A stretch of DNA of 63,100 nt from an uncultured Holdemania sp. (GTDB lineage Bacteria > Bacillota_I > Bacilli_A > Erysipelotrichales > Erysipelotrichaceae): the NCBI GenBank assembly GCA_904395815.1, contig CAJFOC010000036.1, positions 1 through 63,100 of the forward strand, given 5' to 3'. The notes beneath the pieces are model-generated. The model saw nothing but the letters and a program-made list of their open reading frames with translations, did not search any database and was not told the origin of the DNA. How positions within the stretch are numbered: the first letter of the stretch is position 1; every line of letters starts with the position of its first letter. The translations under genes and the position numbers were made by a program. Positions 8,251 through 16,390 of this stretch are shown piece after piece.

Positions 8251-9000
8251 TCAGAGATTGCGGATGCGGTAGAAGTACTTATCAACCAGCCGGTCGTTGT
8301 GTTCGGCTGCTGCCGCGTCCATGTAGGCAATATGACCGTTGAAGAATACATCCGGATCGAAACCCTGCTGTACCAGCAGTTCCACCGTCTGCGTCAGCAC
8401 GGCGTTTTGCAGATAGATGGCCGGAATGGTGGAGGTGGAGCCGATTTTCATCGGAAAATGATCGATGGCCACTGCCGCATCGCCGATCAGCGAACAGTTA
8501 TCCAGTACGATATCGCAGACATCTTTCAGTTTTTTGCCGCTTTTGTGTTTGGTGGTGAGATAGTCGCTGTATTCAACGGCGGTGATCGCGATGGTCGGAA
8601 TTCCTTTTTCCTGAGCACGCAGCGCGGCATCAACCGGGACGATGTTGTTGCCGGAATTGGAAACGATGATCATGCAGTCGTTGGGACTGACGCGGTGATA
8701 ATCGACGATATGACGGCCGACTTCATAGGTATTTTCCATCATGTAACTTTTGGTAATTTCAAAAGTACCGGTGACGCTGGGCTCTAACAGCGCAGCGTAG
8801 TTGGCCAGCGTCGCAGCGCGCCAGAAAGCGTCTTCCGTCACAAGATGGGAATGGCCGGCGCCCAGACCGTAGATCAGCCCGCCGTTGCGGCAGACTTTCG
8901 CGCACAGTTCGGCCGCTTTCATGATGTTGTCTCCCTGGCTGTCCATGACCCGGGCGACGACGTCGTTCATGACGTTGAAGTATTGTTTCCAGGCTTCCAT
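8251..9000 (-). CDS. SIS domain protein (UPF0309-like sugar phosphate binding)
   Basis: This 249-residue protein has one SIS domain. GLGAGHSHL and IVSNSGNN are the phosphosugar-binding loops, and the ending DKYFYRIRNL is like that of UPF0309 proteins. SIS proteins isomerise or sense phosphosugars; the ligand is unknown. No PTS or sugar kinase gene lies nearby. Two ATGs are adjacent (9003 and 9000); the second has better spacing to GGAGGA. A TACAAT -10 box lies on the minus strand at 9038-9033 with a poor -35 box. Confidence 0.85.
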   Translation of the reverse strand: MEAWKQYFNVMNDVVARVMDSQGDNIMKAAELCAKVCRNGGLIYGLGAGHSHLVTEDAFWRAATLANYAALLEPSVTGTFEITKSYMMENTYEVGRHIVDYHRVSPNDCMIIVSNSGNNIVPVDAALRAQEKGIPTIAITAVEYSDYLTTKHKSGKKLKDVCDIVLDNCSLIGDAAVAIDHFPMKIGSTSTIPAIYLQNAVLTQTVELLVQQGFDPDVFFNGHIAYMDAAAAEHNDRLVDKYFYRIRNL

Positions 9001-9175
9001 CATATCCTCCTCTTCCTGTCTTCCTTGCCTTCATTGTATCACGTTCAAACAGAAAGGGAAGAGTGGGCCGGGAGCGGTTTCAGCGAGGGAAAGGCAGCTC
9101 GGAAGAATGAATGAAAAAAGTTACAAAAAGAGAAAATAAAAACATGAATTTTCATAGAATTTCCGGGGAAAGGAC

Positions 9176-9203
9176 TTGAACTCCCAATGAAATCGGTTAC
9201 AAT
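9176..9203 (+). promoter_or_regulatory. Promoter of the ankyrin/EF-G-like operon leader
   Basis: TTGAAC (9176-9181) and TACAAT (9198-9203) with a 16-base spacer. Transcription would begin near 9210, about 200 bases before the first large gene. Confidence 0.65.
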
Positions 9204-9240
9204 TAAGATACAGAGATGGAACTGAAACGGAGTGGAGATC

Positions 9241-9345
9241 ATGGTTCGCAGAAAGCATGGAGTTTTAGTCAATCCGGGCAGAGAGAAAGGACAGGCTGAT
9301 CATGTTTTCAGCGGGGTTCTGTCTGAACAAGAAAGGTGTTTTTAA
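9241..9345 (+). CDS. Possible 34-residue leader peptide
   Basis: An ATG at 9241 opens a 34-codon frame (starting MVRRKHGVLVNPGREKG) that ends in TAA overlapping the terminator stem at 9344. GGAG lies upstream. It is the only notable frame in the leader between promoter and terminator. No homology is recognised. It may be a leader peptide or chance. Confidence 0.3.
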   Translation: MVRRKHGVLVNPGREKGQADHVFSGVLSEQERCF

Positions 9346-9374
9346 GATGGATTCGACTGTCCATCTTTTTTTTC
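9344..9374 (+). terminator. Terminator inside the leader (possible attenuator)
   Basis: AAGATGGA (9344-9351) pairs with TCCATCTT (9360-9367), followed by TTTTTT. It stands between the promoter at 9176 and the ankyrin gene at 9411, so it should stop or modulate transcription before the operon. Confidence 0.75.
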
Positions 9375-9410
9375 AAAAAGTTTGAGAAATAACAGGAGGA
9401 GGAATGGATT

Positions 9411-10097
9411 ATGGATCAAACGAACAAGGAATTCTGGGATGCGGCGGCGGCCGGTGATTTTGCCAAGGTCTGCGCGATGGTGTCCAAGGGCGCGGATGTC
9501 AATATCGCCAATGGTGATGGCAGAACGGCGCTGATGCGCAGCGCCAAACGCGGCTATGAAGACATCGTCCGCTTTCTGCTGGATAACGGCGCTAACGTCA
9601 GAGCCCGCGATATGAACAATAAGACGGCGCTGATGGGAGCGGCTAAAAAAGGGCATCTGGGGATTGTGAAGATGCTGGTGGAGGCCAATTCCGACGTCAA
9701 TTCTCATGATAACAACGGTCGGACCTCTCTGATGCGGGCTGCCTTTCTGGGACAGATGCCGGTTGTGGAATATCTGGTGGAAAAGGGCGCCAATGTCAAT
9801 GCCCGCGACAGCAAGGGGCGGACTGCGCTGATGGAAGCGGTGCTGGCCTGCAAGGTTGACGTGATCAAATTCCTTCTGGATCACGGCGCGGATATCAATA
9901 TGCAGGACAACAACGGCTGTACGGCGCTGATGCGGGCCAGCTATGGCGGTTATGTGGATCTGGTGCTGTATCTGCTGGATCACGGTGCAGACAAGAACAT
10001 CAAGGATTTCCAGGGCAATCTGGCGATTCATTATGTGCGTGAACACTGCTTTGCTGAACTGAAGGATCATCTGAAGCAGGAGGGCGCATCGAAATGA
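9411..10097 (+). CDS. Ankyrin repeat protein
   Basis: The 228 residues are built of about six 33-residue ankyrin repeats. GADVNIANGDGRTALMRSAK, GANVRARDMNNKTALMGAAK and GADINMQDNNGCTALMRASY are repeat junctions. The repeats begin near residue 15, with no signal peptide, so the protein is cytosolic and should bind another protein. AGGAGGAGGA lies eight bases before ATG 9411. The stop overlaps the next start (ATGA), so it is translationally coupled to the EF-G-like GTPase, its most likely partner. The partnership is inference. Confidence 0.9.
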   Translation: MDQTNKEFWDAAAAGDFAKVCAMVSKGADVNIANGDGRTALMRSAKRGYEDIVRFLLDNGANVRARDMNNKTALMGAAKKGHLGIVKMLVEANSDVNSHDNNGRTSLMRAAFLGQMPVVEYLVEKGANVNARDSKGRTALMEAVLACKVDVIKFLLDHGADINMQDNNGCTALMRASYGGYVDLVLYLLDHGADKNIKDFQGNLAIHYVREHCFAELKDHLKQEGASK

Positions 10098-12163
10098 GAG
10101 ACTATCTGGCAAGTGAAGTCCGCAACATTGTGCTGATGGGCCACAGCGGCAGCGGCAAGTCCAGCGTCGTGGAAGCGGCCCTGTATTTTACCAAGGCTAC
10201 AGACCGGCTCGGCAAAACGAGTGAGGGAACCAGCGTCATGGACAATGACGCTGAGGAAATCCGCCGCGGATTATCGATTTATACATCGATTGCGCCGGTG
10301 GAATGGAAGGAATGCAAGATCAATTTTATCGATACGCCGGGTTATCTTGATTACGAAGGCGAAGCGCAGGCCGGAATTGCGGTCGGCGACAACGCGCTGA
10401 TCGTGGTAGGAGCCAAAGATGGGGTGGAATCGGGAACGGAAAAGGCGTGGAAAACAATAACCCGCCGTCATCTGCCGACGATTTTCTTCATCAATAAGAT
10501 CGACGAGGAACACGCTTCCTTTGATAAGACGTATCAGGATCTGCGCGATCATTTCGGCAAGACGGTCATTCCGTTTGAGGTCCCGATCATGGAAGGCGAC
10601 AAGGTGGTCGGTTCGGTCAATATCCTGCGCCGGAAAGCCTGGTATTACGATGACCGGACTACACCGAAGGAAGTGCCGCCGGCGCTGAGCGATATCGTGG
10701 AAGAGTATTACAGTCAGATTGCCGAAGCGATTGCGATGACGGATGACGATCTGATGGAGAAGTTTTTCAGCGGTGAAAGCTTTGATGAGAACGAGGTGGC
10801 CAAGGGATTGCGGATCGGAGTGCGCAACGGCGATATCCGTCCGGTTTACTGCGGCAGCGCCGTGCAGTGCACCGGGATTGAACGACTGCTGGATCTGATT
10901 CGTGAGTATTTCCCGACCTACGCGGAAAAAGGGCTGATCGAGGCACAGGATCCGCAAGGCAATCCGGTGATGATGGAAACCAACGAACAGGAAGCGTTCA
11001 GCGCTCAGGTGTTCAAGACCATCGTCGACCCGTTTGTCGGCAAGATCTCACTGTTGAAGGTGCTGACCGGCGTCATGAGTACAGATGCCCAGGTGCTGAA
11101 TGTACAGAAAGACAAGATGGAGAAACTCAATCAGATTTATATTGTCAAGGGCAAGCATCAGATTGCGGTCGGCAAGCTGTTTACCGGCGATATCGGCGCG
11201 GTTGTCAAACTGCAGTCTACCGATACCAACGATACGCTGGCGACCCGCGCCAAACCGGTGGTCTATCCGCCAATCGAATTCCCAAGACCGATGCTGGGAG
11301 TGGCAATCTGGCCGAAAACCAAGGCGGATGAGGACAAGATGAGCTTTGCGCTGCAGCGGATGTGCGAGGAAGATCCGTCCATTCGGCTGGATAAGAACAC
11401 GGAAACGCATGAAACGGTGCTGTATGGCATGGGAGTTCAGCATATCGACGTCATTTTGAGCAAGCTGAAATCCAAATACAAGGTGGAAATTGAAACGAGC
11501 GAGCCGAAGGTTCAGTATCGGGAAACGATTCGCGGTACGGTCACGGCGGAAGGTAAACACAAGAAACAATCCGGCGGCGCCGGTCAGTACGGACACTGCT
11601 TCATTAAATTTGAGCCGTGCGACAGCGAGGAGATGGTGTTTGAGGAAACCGTCTTTGGCGGCGCCGTGCCGAAACAGTACTTCCCGGCGGTGGAAGCCGG
11701 ACTTCGGGAATGCATGGAAAAAGGCGTTCTGGCCGGATACAAGGTTGTCGGCGTCAAGGCGACGCTGACCGATGGTTCCTATCATGAAGTGGATTCCAAG
11801 GAAATCGCGTTCAAGGCGGCGGCCCGTCTGGCCTACAAAGCCGGTATGCCGAAAGCCAAACCGATTTTGCTGGAACCGATCGGCAAGGTCGAAGTATTGA
11901 TTCCGGAAGAGTATACCGGAACGATCATCGGTGATTTCAACAAACGGCGCGGGATTATTCTGGGCATGGATCTGGTAGATGAGAAGGAACAGAAGATCAC
12001 GGCGGAAGTGCCGATGGCGGAGATGCAGAAATACGCGACAGAACTGCGTTCCATGACGCAGGGCCGGGGATCCTTTGTCATCGAATTTGACCGTTATGAA
12101 CCGGCGCCGCAGCCGGTAGCTGAAAAAGTGATCCGGGAAGCCAACCTCAGCGACGACGACTGA
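10094..12163 (+). CDS. EF-G-like translational GTPase
   Basis: This 689-residue protein has the elongation factor G layout. The N-terminal G domain carries GHSGSGKSS (P-loop), DTPGYLDYEGEA (switch II) and NKID. Domains II to V follow, including the domain IV stretch GGAGQYGHCFIKFEP and a C-terminal MTQGRGSFVIEFDRYE. The switch II is DTPGYLDY instead of the DTPGHVDF of true EF-G, and the P-loop GHSGSGKS differs from the usual AHIDAGKT. It therefore belongs to the divergent second EF-G group whose role is unclear, and is unlikely to be the main fusA. No rpsL or rpsG genes lie beside it. It is coupled to the ankyrin gene. Confidence 0.9.
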   Translation: MRDYLASEVRNIVLMGHSGSGKSSVVEAALYFTKATDRLGKTSEGTSVMDNDAEEIRRGLSIYTSIAPVEWKECKINFIDTPGYLDYEGEAQAGIAVGDNALIVVGAKDGVESGTEKAWKTITRRHLPTIFFINKIDEEHASFDKTYQDLRDHFGKTVIPFEVPIMEGDKVVGSVNILRRKAWYYDDRTTPKEVPPALSDIVEEYYSQIAEAIAMTDDDLMEKFFSGESFDENEVAKGLRIGVRNGDIRPVYCGSAVQCTGIERLLDLIREYFPTYAEKGLIEAQDPQGNPVMMETNEQEAFSAQVFKTIVDPFVGKISLLKVLTGVMSTDAQVLNVQKDKMEKLNQIYIVKGKHQIAVGKLFTGDIGAVVKLQSTDTNDTLATRAKPVVYPPIEFPRPMLGVAIWPKTKADEDKMSFALQRMCEEDPSIRLDKNTETHETVLYGMGVQHIDVILSKLKSKYKVEIETSEPKVQYRETIRGTVTAEGKHKKQSGGAGQYGHCFIKFEPCDSEEMVFEETVFGGAVPKQYFPAVEAGLRECMEKGVLAGYKVVGVKATLTDGSYHEVDSKEIAFKAAARLAYKAGMPKAKPILLEPIGKVEVLIPEEYTGTIIGDFNKRRGIILGMDLVDEKEQKITAEVPMAEMQKYATELRSMTQGRGSFVIEFDRYEPAPQPVAEKVIREANLSDDD

Positions 12164-12180
12164 ACCGAAATCACAACTGG

Positions 12181-12214
12181 ATCCGGAAACGGGAAAACCG
12201 TTTCCGGATTTTTT
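12181..12214 (+). terminator. Terminator after the EF-G-like gene
   Basis: A 12-pair perfect stem (12181-12192 with 12198-12209), loop GAAAA, then TTTTT. Confidence 0.9.
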
Positions 12215-12246
12215 CATCAGACGGAAACAAGGCGAAACCAAGGCAA

Positions 12247-12277
12247 CAAAAAAGGCTTCTGATGGTGATCAGAAGCC
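12247..12277 (-). terminator. Terminator of htrA
   Basis: On the minus strand GGCTTCTGAT pairs with ATCAGAAGCC around a four-base loop and is followed by TTTTTT. Confidence 0.85.
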
Positions 12278-12288
12278 CTGGCTTGGGG

Positions 12289-13428
12289 TTATTGTGTTTT
12301 CTCTTTCAGCGTTACGGATATATCGACAAGCTGTCCGTCTCGATTGATCTGAATCTGCAATTCATCGCCAACCGAGCTTTCGTTCAGAATAGAGGTGATA
12401 TCGGAGGTCGTTTCGATTACCGTACCGTTGATGGCAACGAAACAATCGCCTACCTGCAATCCGCCTTCTTCGGCGCTGGAGTTTTCGGCAATTTCCGCAA
12501 TGTAGACGCCCGGTGCGCTGAAGCCGTACTGAGCGGCCAGCTGCGGTGTGTTCAGATCGAGAACGGTCACTCCCAGCGAAACGCGTCCGCCGACATAGCC
12601 CTGGGAAATCAGATCTTCAATGACCGGCTTGGCGTCGTTGATCGGAATGGCGAATCCCAGTCCTTCAATGTCTTCGCCGGCGGATTTGGCGACCACGATG
12701 CCGATCAGCTCTCCCTGATGGTTGAACAGTCCGCCTCCGGAATTGCCCGGGTTGATGGCGGCGTTGGTCTGCAACAGCACACGCTGTTCATTATCGAGAA
12801 CGATCTGCCGATCCAGCGCGCTGATGATGCCGTCCGTGACCGTTCCGCCCAGCTGGCCTAACGGGTTGCCGACCGCGATGACCGGATCTCCGACCTGCAG
12901 ACTGTCGCTGTCACCCAGCACCGCGGCCTGCAGTCCCTGCGCTTCAATTTTGATCACGCCGATATCCATCTGCGAATCGGTGGCGATCAGCTGCGCCGGA
13001 TAACTGGAACCGTCATGCAGCGTAACGGTGATCGTGCTGGCTCCTTCAATGACGTGATTGTTGGTGACGATGTAGCCGTCTTCAGACAGGATGACGCCGC
13101 TGCCGGCGCCCTCGGTTACAAACTGTCTGAGAAACAGGCTGTTGGTCACCGATTCAGTGCGGATTTCCACAACGCTGTTTTCGGTCTGAGCGGCAATCTG
13201 TGGGATGTTGATTGAGACGGCCGGCATGTTTTCGGTCGTTGGCTGTTCTCTTTCTACATTCTGAATGACAACGCTGGGACGGCTTTGTCCGGCTGCCAGC
13301 GTTCCTGCCAGAAAACCGATGCCGCCGCTGAGGACGGCACAGCCGGCCAGACCGAAAATCAGCGTTCTGCGCATGCGTTTCAGTTCTTTTTTTATCTCTC
13401 TGTCGTGATCTTCCTGAAAAAACGACAT
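12289..13428 (-). CDS. htrA: HtrA/DegP-type serine protease, membrane-anchored
   Basis: This 379-residue surface quality-control protease has a short cytosolic basic start, one transmembrane helix (about residues 22-46), and a trypsin-like domain. The catalytic His lies in TNNHVIEG, the Asp in DSQMDIGVIKI and the Ser in NPGNSGGGL. One PDZ domain follows (about 275-370). The layout is that of Gram-positive HtrA. The ATG at 13428 follows AGAAGGGA. The upstream region carries a tandem TGTTCACA repeat at the -35 position, suggesting control by a response regulator. Confidence 0.95.
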   Translation of the reverse strand: MSFFQEDHDREIKKELKRMRRTLIFGLAGCAVLSGGIGFLAGTLAAGQSRPSVVIQNVEREQPTTENMPAVSINIPQIAAQTENSVVEIRTESVTNSLFLRQFVTEGAGSGVILSEDGYIVTNNHVIEGASTITVTLHDGSSYPAQLIATDSQMDIGVIKIEAQGLQAAVLGDSDSLQVGDPVIAVGNPLGQLGGTVTDGIISALDRQIVLDNEQRVLLQTNAAINPGNSGGGLFNHQGELIGIVVAKSAGEDIEGLGFAIPINDAKPVIEDLISQGYVGGRVSLGVTVLDLNTPQLAAQYGFSAPGVYIAEIAENSSAEEGGLQVGDCFVAINGTVIETTSDITSILNESSVGDELQIQINRDGQLVDISVTLKEKTQ

Positions 13429-13459
13429 GATTTTTCCCTTCTTTCTGCCTTAACGCTAT

Positions 13460-13493
13460 ATTATAGAAAAACATTGTGAACAGCCTGTGAACA
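13460..13493 (-). promoter_or_regulatory. htrA promoter with tandem TGTTCACA boxes
   Basis: On the minus strand the -10 TATAAT is at 13465-13460. Two exact copies of TGTTCACA (13493-13486 and 13482-13475) lie 11 bases apart over the -35 region, which has no good sigma-70 hexamer. One-turn direct repeats at that place are typical of activator sites for OmpR-family regulators. The octamer resembles the TTTTCACA box described for CssR at B. subtilis htrA. Confidence 0.55.
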
Positions 13494-13500
13494 AGACAGA

Positions 13501-13923
13501 TTATCTTGAACGGCGATGAAAGATCGGAAACAGGGCGCTGGTCAGCGCGACTCCCAGTGCCAGCGCGCCGGCGCAGCCCAGCGTATGCAGTCCGATCTGC
13601 AGCGCGCTCATGGTGCTTCCCCGGATGATTTCCAGCATTGTGTAATACATGCCGCCGCCGGGAACCAAAGGAATCAGCGCGCAGATCAGAAACGTGGTGA
13701 CCGGGGTTTTCATCTTGCGGGCGAGCATCTCGCTGCTGGCGCAGATGACGCAGGCGGCGAAAAACATGGCGGCGATTTCACCGCAGCGGTTCAGGGTCAG
13801 CTCGTAGATCAGAATTCCCAGCGTTCCGGTCGCGGCGGCGGCCAGCAGTTTGCGGGAATGAATGTTGAAGATGATGCCAAAGCCCAGTTCGGCCAGAAAA
13901 ATGGCCGCCAGCTTGAGTATCAT
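13501..13923 (-). CDS. Threonine/serine exporter family, small subunit (ThrE C-terminal-like)
   Basis: About 140 residues with four or more membrane helices and the motif ALIPLVPGGGMYYTM, typical of the DUF3815/ThrE_2 half of threonine/serine exporters. ATG 13923 overlaps the stop of the partner gene (ATGA), so the two halves are made together. In Corynebacterium ThrE both halves form one protein; here they are split. Confidence 0.85.
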   Translation of the reverse strand: MILKLAAIFLAELGFGIIFNIHSRKLLAAAATGTLGILIYELTLNRCGEIAAMFFAACVICASSEMLARKMKTPVTTFLICALIPLVPGGGMYYTMLEIIRGSTMSALQIGLHTLGCAGALALGVALTSALFPIFHRRSR

Positions 13924-14687
13924 AACGGCAGCCCTCCGATCATCATCCACAGGCTCATGACCAGCCCTGGGCCCAACGCTACGGCAATGGCGATCATCAT
14001 CGCTTCCATTGCCCGGCTCATCCCGGAAATCAGATCGCCTGCCAGGCTGTCGCGCACGGCGTTGGTGATCGCCAGCCCCGGCACCAGCAGCATCAAAGAA
14101 CCGATGATCAGCGCGTCGCGGTTGACGGCCAGTCCTGTTTCATTCATGGCGATGGCCAGCGCCGCCGTCATGGCGGAGCACAGACTGATGGAAAAAAAGG
14201 CAGGAAACTTTTTCTTTTCCAGCGCGGCGGATACCCGCTGAATCAGGGCGCCGATCAGACAGGCGCACAGCGCATCCTGCGCTTTTCCGCCAAAAAACAG
14301 CGTAAAGCCGCTGGCTGCCAGTACGCCGGCCAGGATATTGGCGAGTGGGGAATAGGGCGGTTTCTGTTCGATCGCGTTCAGCCGCTGTTCAAATTCGTCC
14401 AGCGTCAGCTGCCGGCTCTGGCGCGAGAGCGAATTGATCTGATCGATCCGGCTGATATCCAGTCCCCGCGATTTGATCCGTACGACTTTGCTGACGGAAC
14501 GTCCTTCAGCGACCAGCGTAACAAAAATCGCGGTCGGCATCACGATGCTGCTGGCCTCCTGGGCATCGTAGGCTTCGCAGATGCGGCAGATCGTATCTTC
14601 AACCCGTACGATTTCCGCGCCGCTTTCCAACAGCAGCTTACCGGCATGCGTCGCGGTCTGTAACAGCCGGTCATAATCCCTGTTCAT
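13920..14687 (-). CDS. Threonine/serine exporter family, large subunit (ThrE N-terminal-like, DUF1212)
   Basis: About 255 residues. A soluble N-terminal domain (HAGKLLLESGAEIVRVEDTI, conserved in DUF1212/ThrE_1) is followed by about five membrane helices. With the 13501-13923 product it should export small neutral amino acids or similar compounds. Two ATGs lie at 14690 and 14687; the second is better spaced from AAGGAGGA. The start overlaps the end of the upstream oxidoreductase gene by 17 bases, so all three genes form an operon. Confidence 0.87.
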   Translation of the reverse strand: MNRDYDRLLQTATHAGKLLLESGAEIVRVEDTICRICEAYDAQEASSIVMPTAIFVTLVAEGRSVSKVVRIKSRGLDISRIDQINSLSRQSRQLTLDEFEQRLNAIEQKPPYSPLANILAGVLAASGFTLFFGGKAQDALCACLIGALIQRVSAALEKKKFPAFFSISLCSAMTAALAIAMNETGLAVNRDALIIGSLMLLVPGLAITNAVRDSLAGDLISGMSRAMEAMMIAIAVALGPGLVMSLWMMIGGLPL

Positions 14688-16278
14688 CATCTTCCTCCTT
14701 TATTCCAAGATCGCAGATCAGCTGTTCGCCAACCCGCAAACCGTCGATGGCGGCCGACATGATTCCGCCGGCATATCCCGCTCCCTCACCAGCCGGATAC
14801 AACCCGGCGGTGCTGAGGCTTTGCAGCGTTTGAGGATCACGGGTGATGCGCAGCGGGCAGGAAGATCGCGTTTCAACGGCGGTCATCAACGCCTGCGAGG
14901 AGGCGAAGCCGGGAATCCGACGGTCAAAATCCTGCAGCGCCTGTTTCAGGGAATCGTTGATCGCAGCCTCAAACAGCGGATTCAGATCGGTCATTGTCAC
15001 GCCGGGACGATAGCTGGGAACCACTTCACCCCAGCTTGTGGATGGCATGCCGCGCAGGTAGTCGTCAACCCGCTGGCAGGGGGCAAATCCTTTTCGTCCG
15101 CCAAGAATCCAGGCCTGGTGTTCCAGATTTTTCTGATAGCGGATTCCATCCAGCGGTCCGTTTCCGAAATCGCTGCGGCGCACCTGGACAAGAACGGCGC
15201 TGTTGGCGTTAAGACCATCGCGGGCGTACACGCTCATCCCGTTGGTGACGATGCTTTCTCTATCGCTGGCACTGGCGACCACCTGTCCGCCCGGACACAT
15301 GCAGAAGGTATAGACGCCCCGGCCGTTGGCGCTTTGGAAAGTCAGGCGGTATTCGGCCGGTTTCAGGCGTGGATCGCCGGCAAAGGATCCGTATTGCGCC
15401 TGGTCGATGTGCTGCTGAAGATGTTCCACCCGTACGCCGACGGCGAAATCCTTCGCTTCCAGAAATACGTTTTGCTGCAACAGGGCCTCAAAGGTATCGC
15501 GGGCGCTGTGGCCCAGCGCCAGCACAACCGCCTTTCCGGTCCATTCTCCGCGGCTGGTGCTGACGCCACAGATGCGGCCCTGATCCAGCAACAGATGATC
15601 CATGCGGGTATGGAAATGCACTTCGCCGCCCAGGGCGATGATCTTTTCACGCAGCCGCCGTACGATGGAACGCAGCTGATCCGTTCCGATATGCGGATGG
15701 GCAAGCGTCGCGATTTCTTCTGGCGCGCCGGCTTCGATCAGCTCCTGATTGACTTTGTGAATCCGCGGATCACGGACGCGGGTCGTCAGCTTGCCGTCGG
15801 AGAACGTTCCCGCTCCGCCCTCGCCAAACTGCACGTTGCTTTCCGGATCCGGAATACCGCTTTGCCAGTATCGCTCGACCTGTTCTACCCGCTGTTCTAC
15901 CGGCGCGCCCCGCTCCAGCACAATCGGACACAGTCCAACCTCCGCCAGTGCCAGAGCAGCAAACAGGCCGCAGGGACCGGCGCCGACGACGATCGGACGG
16001 GTATCCGGCAAGCGGGCAGGACGCGGCAGCTGGTAAACCGGCGGCGGTTCTATCGCTCTGACTCCGGGAATGCGGCGGGCCAGCACCCGCCGCTGATCCT
16101 GTACCTGGACCTGCACGGCGTAGACAAAATGCGGCTGACGGCGGGCATCCAGCGACTTTCGGACGATGGTCCAGCGGATCAGCTGCGAAGGGGATATTTT
16201 CAGTTTTCTGACGATCAGCTCGTCCAGCCGGGATTGCGGATGGTCCAGCGGACAGAACAGATTGGTAATTTCCAGCAT
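14671..16278 (-). CDS. FAD-dependent oxidoreductase (NAD(FAD)-utilizing dehydrogenase family)
   Basis: This 535-residue flavoprotein has an N-terminal non-catalytic domain (1-85) and then the FAD fold PIVVGAGPCGLFAALALAE. Further conserved stretches are GEGGAGTFSDGKLTTR, GHSARDTF and, near the C-terminus, GLYPAGEGAGYAGGIMSAA. Such proteins are widespread in anaerobic Firmicutes and usually annotated only as FAD-dependent dehydrogenases; the substrate is unknown. It opens a three-gene operon with the split exporter. A TATAAT -10 box lies upstream on the minus strand at 16304-16299. Confidence 0.85.
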   Translation of the reverse strand: MLEITNLFCPLDHPQSRLDELIVRKLKISPSQLIRWTIVRKSLDARRQPHFVYAVQVQVQDQRRVLARRIPGVRAIEPPPVYQLPRPARLPDTRPIVVGAGPCGLFAALALAEVGLCPIVLERGAPVEQRVEQVERYWQSGIPDPESNVQFGEGGAGTFSDGKLTTRVRDPRIHKVNQELIEAGAPEEIATLAHPHIGTDQLRSIVRRLREKIIALGGEVHFHTRMDHLLLDQGRICGVSTSRGEWTGKAVVLALGHSARDTFEALLQQNVFLEAKDFAVGVRVEHLQQHIDQAQYGSFAGDPRLKPAEYRLTFQSANGRGVYTFCMCPGGQVVASASDRESIVTNGMSVYARDGLNANSAVLVQVRRSDFGNGPLDGIRYQKNLEHQAWILGGRKGFAPCQRVDDYLRGMPSTSWGEVVPSYRPGVTMTDLNPLFEAAINDSLKQALQDFDRRIPGFASSQALMTAVETRSSCPLRITRDPQTLQSLSTAGLYPAGEGAGYAGGIMSAAIDGLRVGEQLICDLGIKEEDDEQGL

Positions 16279-16298
16279 CGTATCACTCTCCGATCATC

Positions 16299-16304
16299 AT
16301 TATA
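16299..16304 (-). promoter_or_regulatory. -10 box of the oxidoreductase/exporter operon
   Basis: TATAAT read on the minus strand, about 20 bases before the start codon. No clear -35 box is seen. Confidence 0.5.
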
Positions 16305-16333
16305 ACAAATTCTGTCTGTTCTGCGCGTTTTCC

Positions 16334-16361
16334 TTGACCTTTCCCAAGCGGCGGTTACAAT
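16334..16361 (+). promoter_or_regulatory. Promoter of the M20 amidohydrolase gene
   Basis: TTGACC (16334-16339) and TACAAT (16356-16361) with a 16-base spacer. Confidence 0.7.
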
Positions 16362-16390
16362 GAAATCAGACACAAAAAGGAGTGGGAAAC

